From Prinia subflava (Eukaryota > Chordata > Aves > Passeriformes > Cisticolidae): 64,000 nt of DNA. Position 1 is the stretch's first letter, and each line of letters starts with the position of its first letter. The position numbers and the translations under genes are program-made. The notes below the pieces were generated by a model. That model saw only the letters and a list, made by a program, of their open reading frames with translations. It had not been told where the DNA came from and ran no database searches. Location: the NCBI RefSeq assembly GCF_021018805.1, contig NC_086259.1:3038001-3102000 (forward strand). The letters run 5' to 3'. Of this stretch, positions 62,131 through 64,000 are shown one piece after another.

Positions 62131-64000
62131 GATGAGTGCAAGTCGGGATCAGGGATTTCACTTCTCAGTTACATGTAAGTTGTGGGGGTCCAGAGCTAGT
62201 AATTTTCCAAGGAGAGAGTTAAGTTCTAGTGGTGTTGGGCAAAAATAATGACTTTTACTTGTGCTTCCTTCCTTCCCCTGCCCTGCAGAGCTGTACACCC
62301 GTCGGGTAGGATGTGCCTTACTGAGTAATGCTGTCCAACGTGTAAAGTGGGGAAATGCTGTTATCATTTGAGCAAAGATTATTGCAGGGTATATGTGGGA
62401 GGGACTGTAATCTAGTGGTTGGAGCATGGGAATACAGTCCTGGGTGTTTGAGTTATGTTCTGAACTGTGACTCACCGTGTGTGTGTGTGGTTTCAGCAAA
62501 TCATTTATGGCCTCACAAAGCAGATTTTTCCATTAATTTAAATGAACTGTAGATTAAACTAGTCTTCAGTGGCAGAAGAATCAGCCATTCTGTGATCCAA
62601 AAGTAAGATCACCTGTCTACCACAAAGGTGTTTCAATAGTTATATAAACACAGAATGCCCTGGAGTAGTACAAAGGGTAAATTATTGATAGCAGAAAAGT
62701 GTTTAGAGACACTTTCCTTAAACACAGTGCCAAAGTGAGCAGCGTTCTCTAATCCTAACCCTAACTGTAGGCTGAGCCCTCGACAAGGCCCTCAGTCATG
62801 GCTTAGACAAAACAGTTCTCACAGCACGGAGCTTTTTGCAGTCTCTCCATGCACTTTGCGGACTGCCTTTTGCTTTGGCAGCCCCGTCCCAGCCCTTCCC
62901 AGCTGCAGATCTGCATTTTCTCTTCCTTTCAAACCAAACCCTTCCCCTAGCACACAGCTGAGCCTTCAAAAAGTCCCTAAGCCATTGCCCAGATGAAAAA
63001 AGTTCTGAGAGCAGCATGTCCAGGGACATGTGCCCTAGCACCAGGGTCAACGCCGGCAGCCCTCACACGTGACCCCATGCATTGCCTGTTTCAGCAGTGT
63101 TTGGGCATGTACTACACAAGCTGGATGGTGGAAAGGATTTCATGCACCGTCCACTGCAAACATCACAGGACAGCTGGGGCTGGAAGGGTCCTGTGGGGAC
63201 TGTGTGGAGCAGCACACCCCTGTGAGCACAGCTGGCAGCCTGTGCTGCTGCAGAGGACAGCAGGCAGCAGCTCAGCGGTGCTGTGGGCACACAGGGGTTG
63301 GTGTGACACCACCGTGGGCAGGGGCTGCTCTCACATGTGGCACTTCCACTCATCCCCCTGCACAGAGGACAGCCTGCTGTGGCAAAGGCTCAATCAGCCC
63401 CAGCTCTGGGACGGTGCTGTGGCTGTATGTACTCAGCAGCATTTATCTTCATGACTGCTGGGTGGATTTTTGGTTTTCCCACTGAGCTCGTTCCTTTTAT
63501 ACACAGCCATGCTGCAATGCCACCAAGCCTCTTGCCATCCTGCCACACCAGTGGGGCTGTGCAGTCCTTCCTTCTCCAGCCCTGCCCTCACCAGACACGG
63601 GGCTGGGGACATGGAGGGGGTGAGGCGGTGAGCTGAGAGGCTGAGCAAGTCATCACATGTTGAGGATGAAGGGAGTAGATGTCTGCTAGCACTGTGTACA
63701 GAGTTGAGAGATTGCTCATGACCATGGCAAAGTCCTGCAGCAGGTTGGGGGTGGTAGAGGAATGTCATGATTTCTCAGTCTTTTATTTTTATTGCTGTGA
63801 CAAGAGAGTTGCCCCTGAGGAGCTTTCCTCATCTACCCGCTTCAGGAGTTTGGAGGAAAGGAACAAATTTCTACACTGAAGTGGGGCAGTGGGAGATGCT
63901 TTGCTGGTGGGAGAAGGCAGGTGTTTTGTGCTTACTGATTTGGATTTATTGGTTGAGTTGGCTTTGACCCAATTCAGTGGTGAAAAGAATGGCAAACACA
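62131..64000. other. Unassigned downstream flank
   Basis: The remaining 1.9 kb holds a short (GT)n at 62,478-62,489 and mixed-composition DNA. A donor-like ATGTAAGTT at 62,172-62,180 on plus could end an exon starting in the CpG island, but no partner acceptor was identified. No gene is supported. Confidence 0.6.

Noticed and set aside
61601..62248. Open frames of 94-263 codons in the downstream CpG island
   Set aside because: Pro/Arg/Gly-rich, mutually overlapping in several frames and on both strands, no known domain.
62750..62768. Telomere-like CCTAACCCTAA
   Set aside because: Fewer than three units; too short to call an interstitial telomeric site.

Overview
This is a vertebrate nuclear locus and almost certainly avian, probably a songbird. 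It carries three recognisable genes in the conserved order PEPD, CEBPG, CEBPA. PEPD (prolidase) reads on the plus strand, CEBPG on the minus strand and CEBPA on the plus strand. PEPD and CEBPG are therefore tail to tail, and CEBPG and CEBPA are divergent, as in the mirror-image human arrangement CEBPA-CEBPG-PEPD. The avian assignment rests on the CEBPA protein (starts [10 protein letters not shown], 325 residues), compact introns, low repeat content, a CR1-like LINE relic and a solo LTR of a type I associate with finch genomes. The last two points are from memory, not a search.

Layout. 1-28,775 is the 3' part of PEPD: an incomplete upstream intron, then the last three coding exons (8318-8502, 19371-19562, 28543-28692) and a poly(A) signal at 28,749. 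The introns hold several tandem repeats. The largest is a 982-bp hexamer array at 22,171-23,152. A 29-bp minisatellite runs up to the last splice acceptor. 28,776-33,060 is the tail-to-tail intergenic space, with a C/G-rich minisatellite at about 31.72-32.13 kb. 33,062 to about 39,840 is CEBPG: 3'UTR, single coding exon (34,498-34,950), 4.7-kb intron and non-coding exon 1 in a CpG island. About 40.3-56.7 kb is a gene-poor spacer with a solo LTR and a near-perfect 50-nt hairpin. About 56.7-60.8 kb is the intronless CEBPA gene with a CpG island, TATA box, five-codon uORF and 3'UTR. A further CpG island without an obvious gene lies at 61.06-62.13 kb, and nothing convincing follows to the end.

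How the genes relate. CEBPA and CEBPG encode bZIP proteins of one family that can heterodimerise. C/EBP-alpha is a strong activator with translationally controlled isoforms. C/EBP-gamma lacks a typical activation domain and is a known ATF4 partner in stress responses. PEPD is a metabolic dipeptidase that recycles proline from X-Pro dipeptides and is linked to the others by position only.

I found no evidence of a wholly new gene system. The most interesting signals are regulatory: two ATF-C/EBP composite sites bracketing CEBPG exon 1, a start-stop uORF in the CEBPG leader, CTCF-like and DR1-like sites at the CEBPA promoter, the 50-nt hairpin, and repeat arrays inside PEPD introns.
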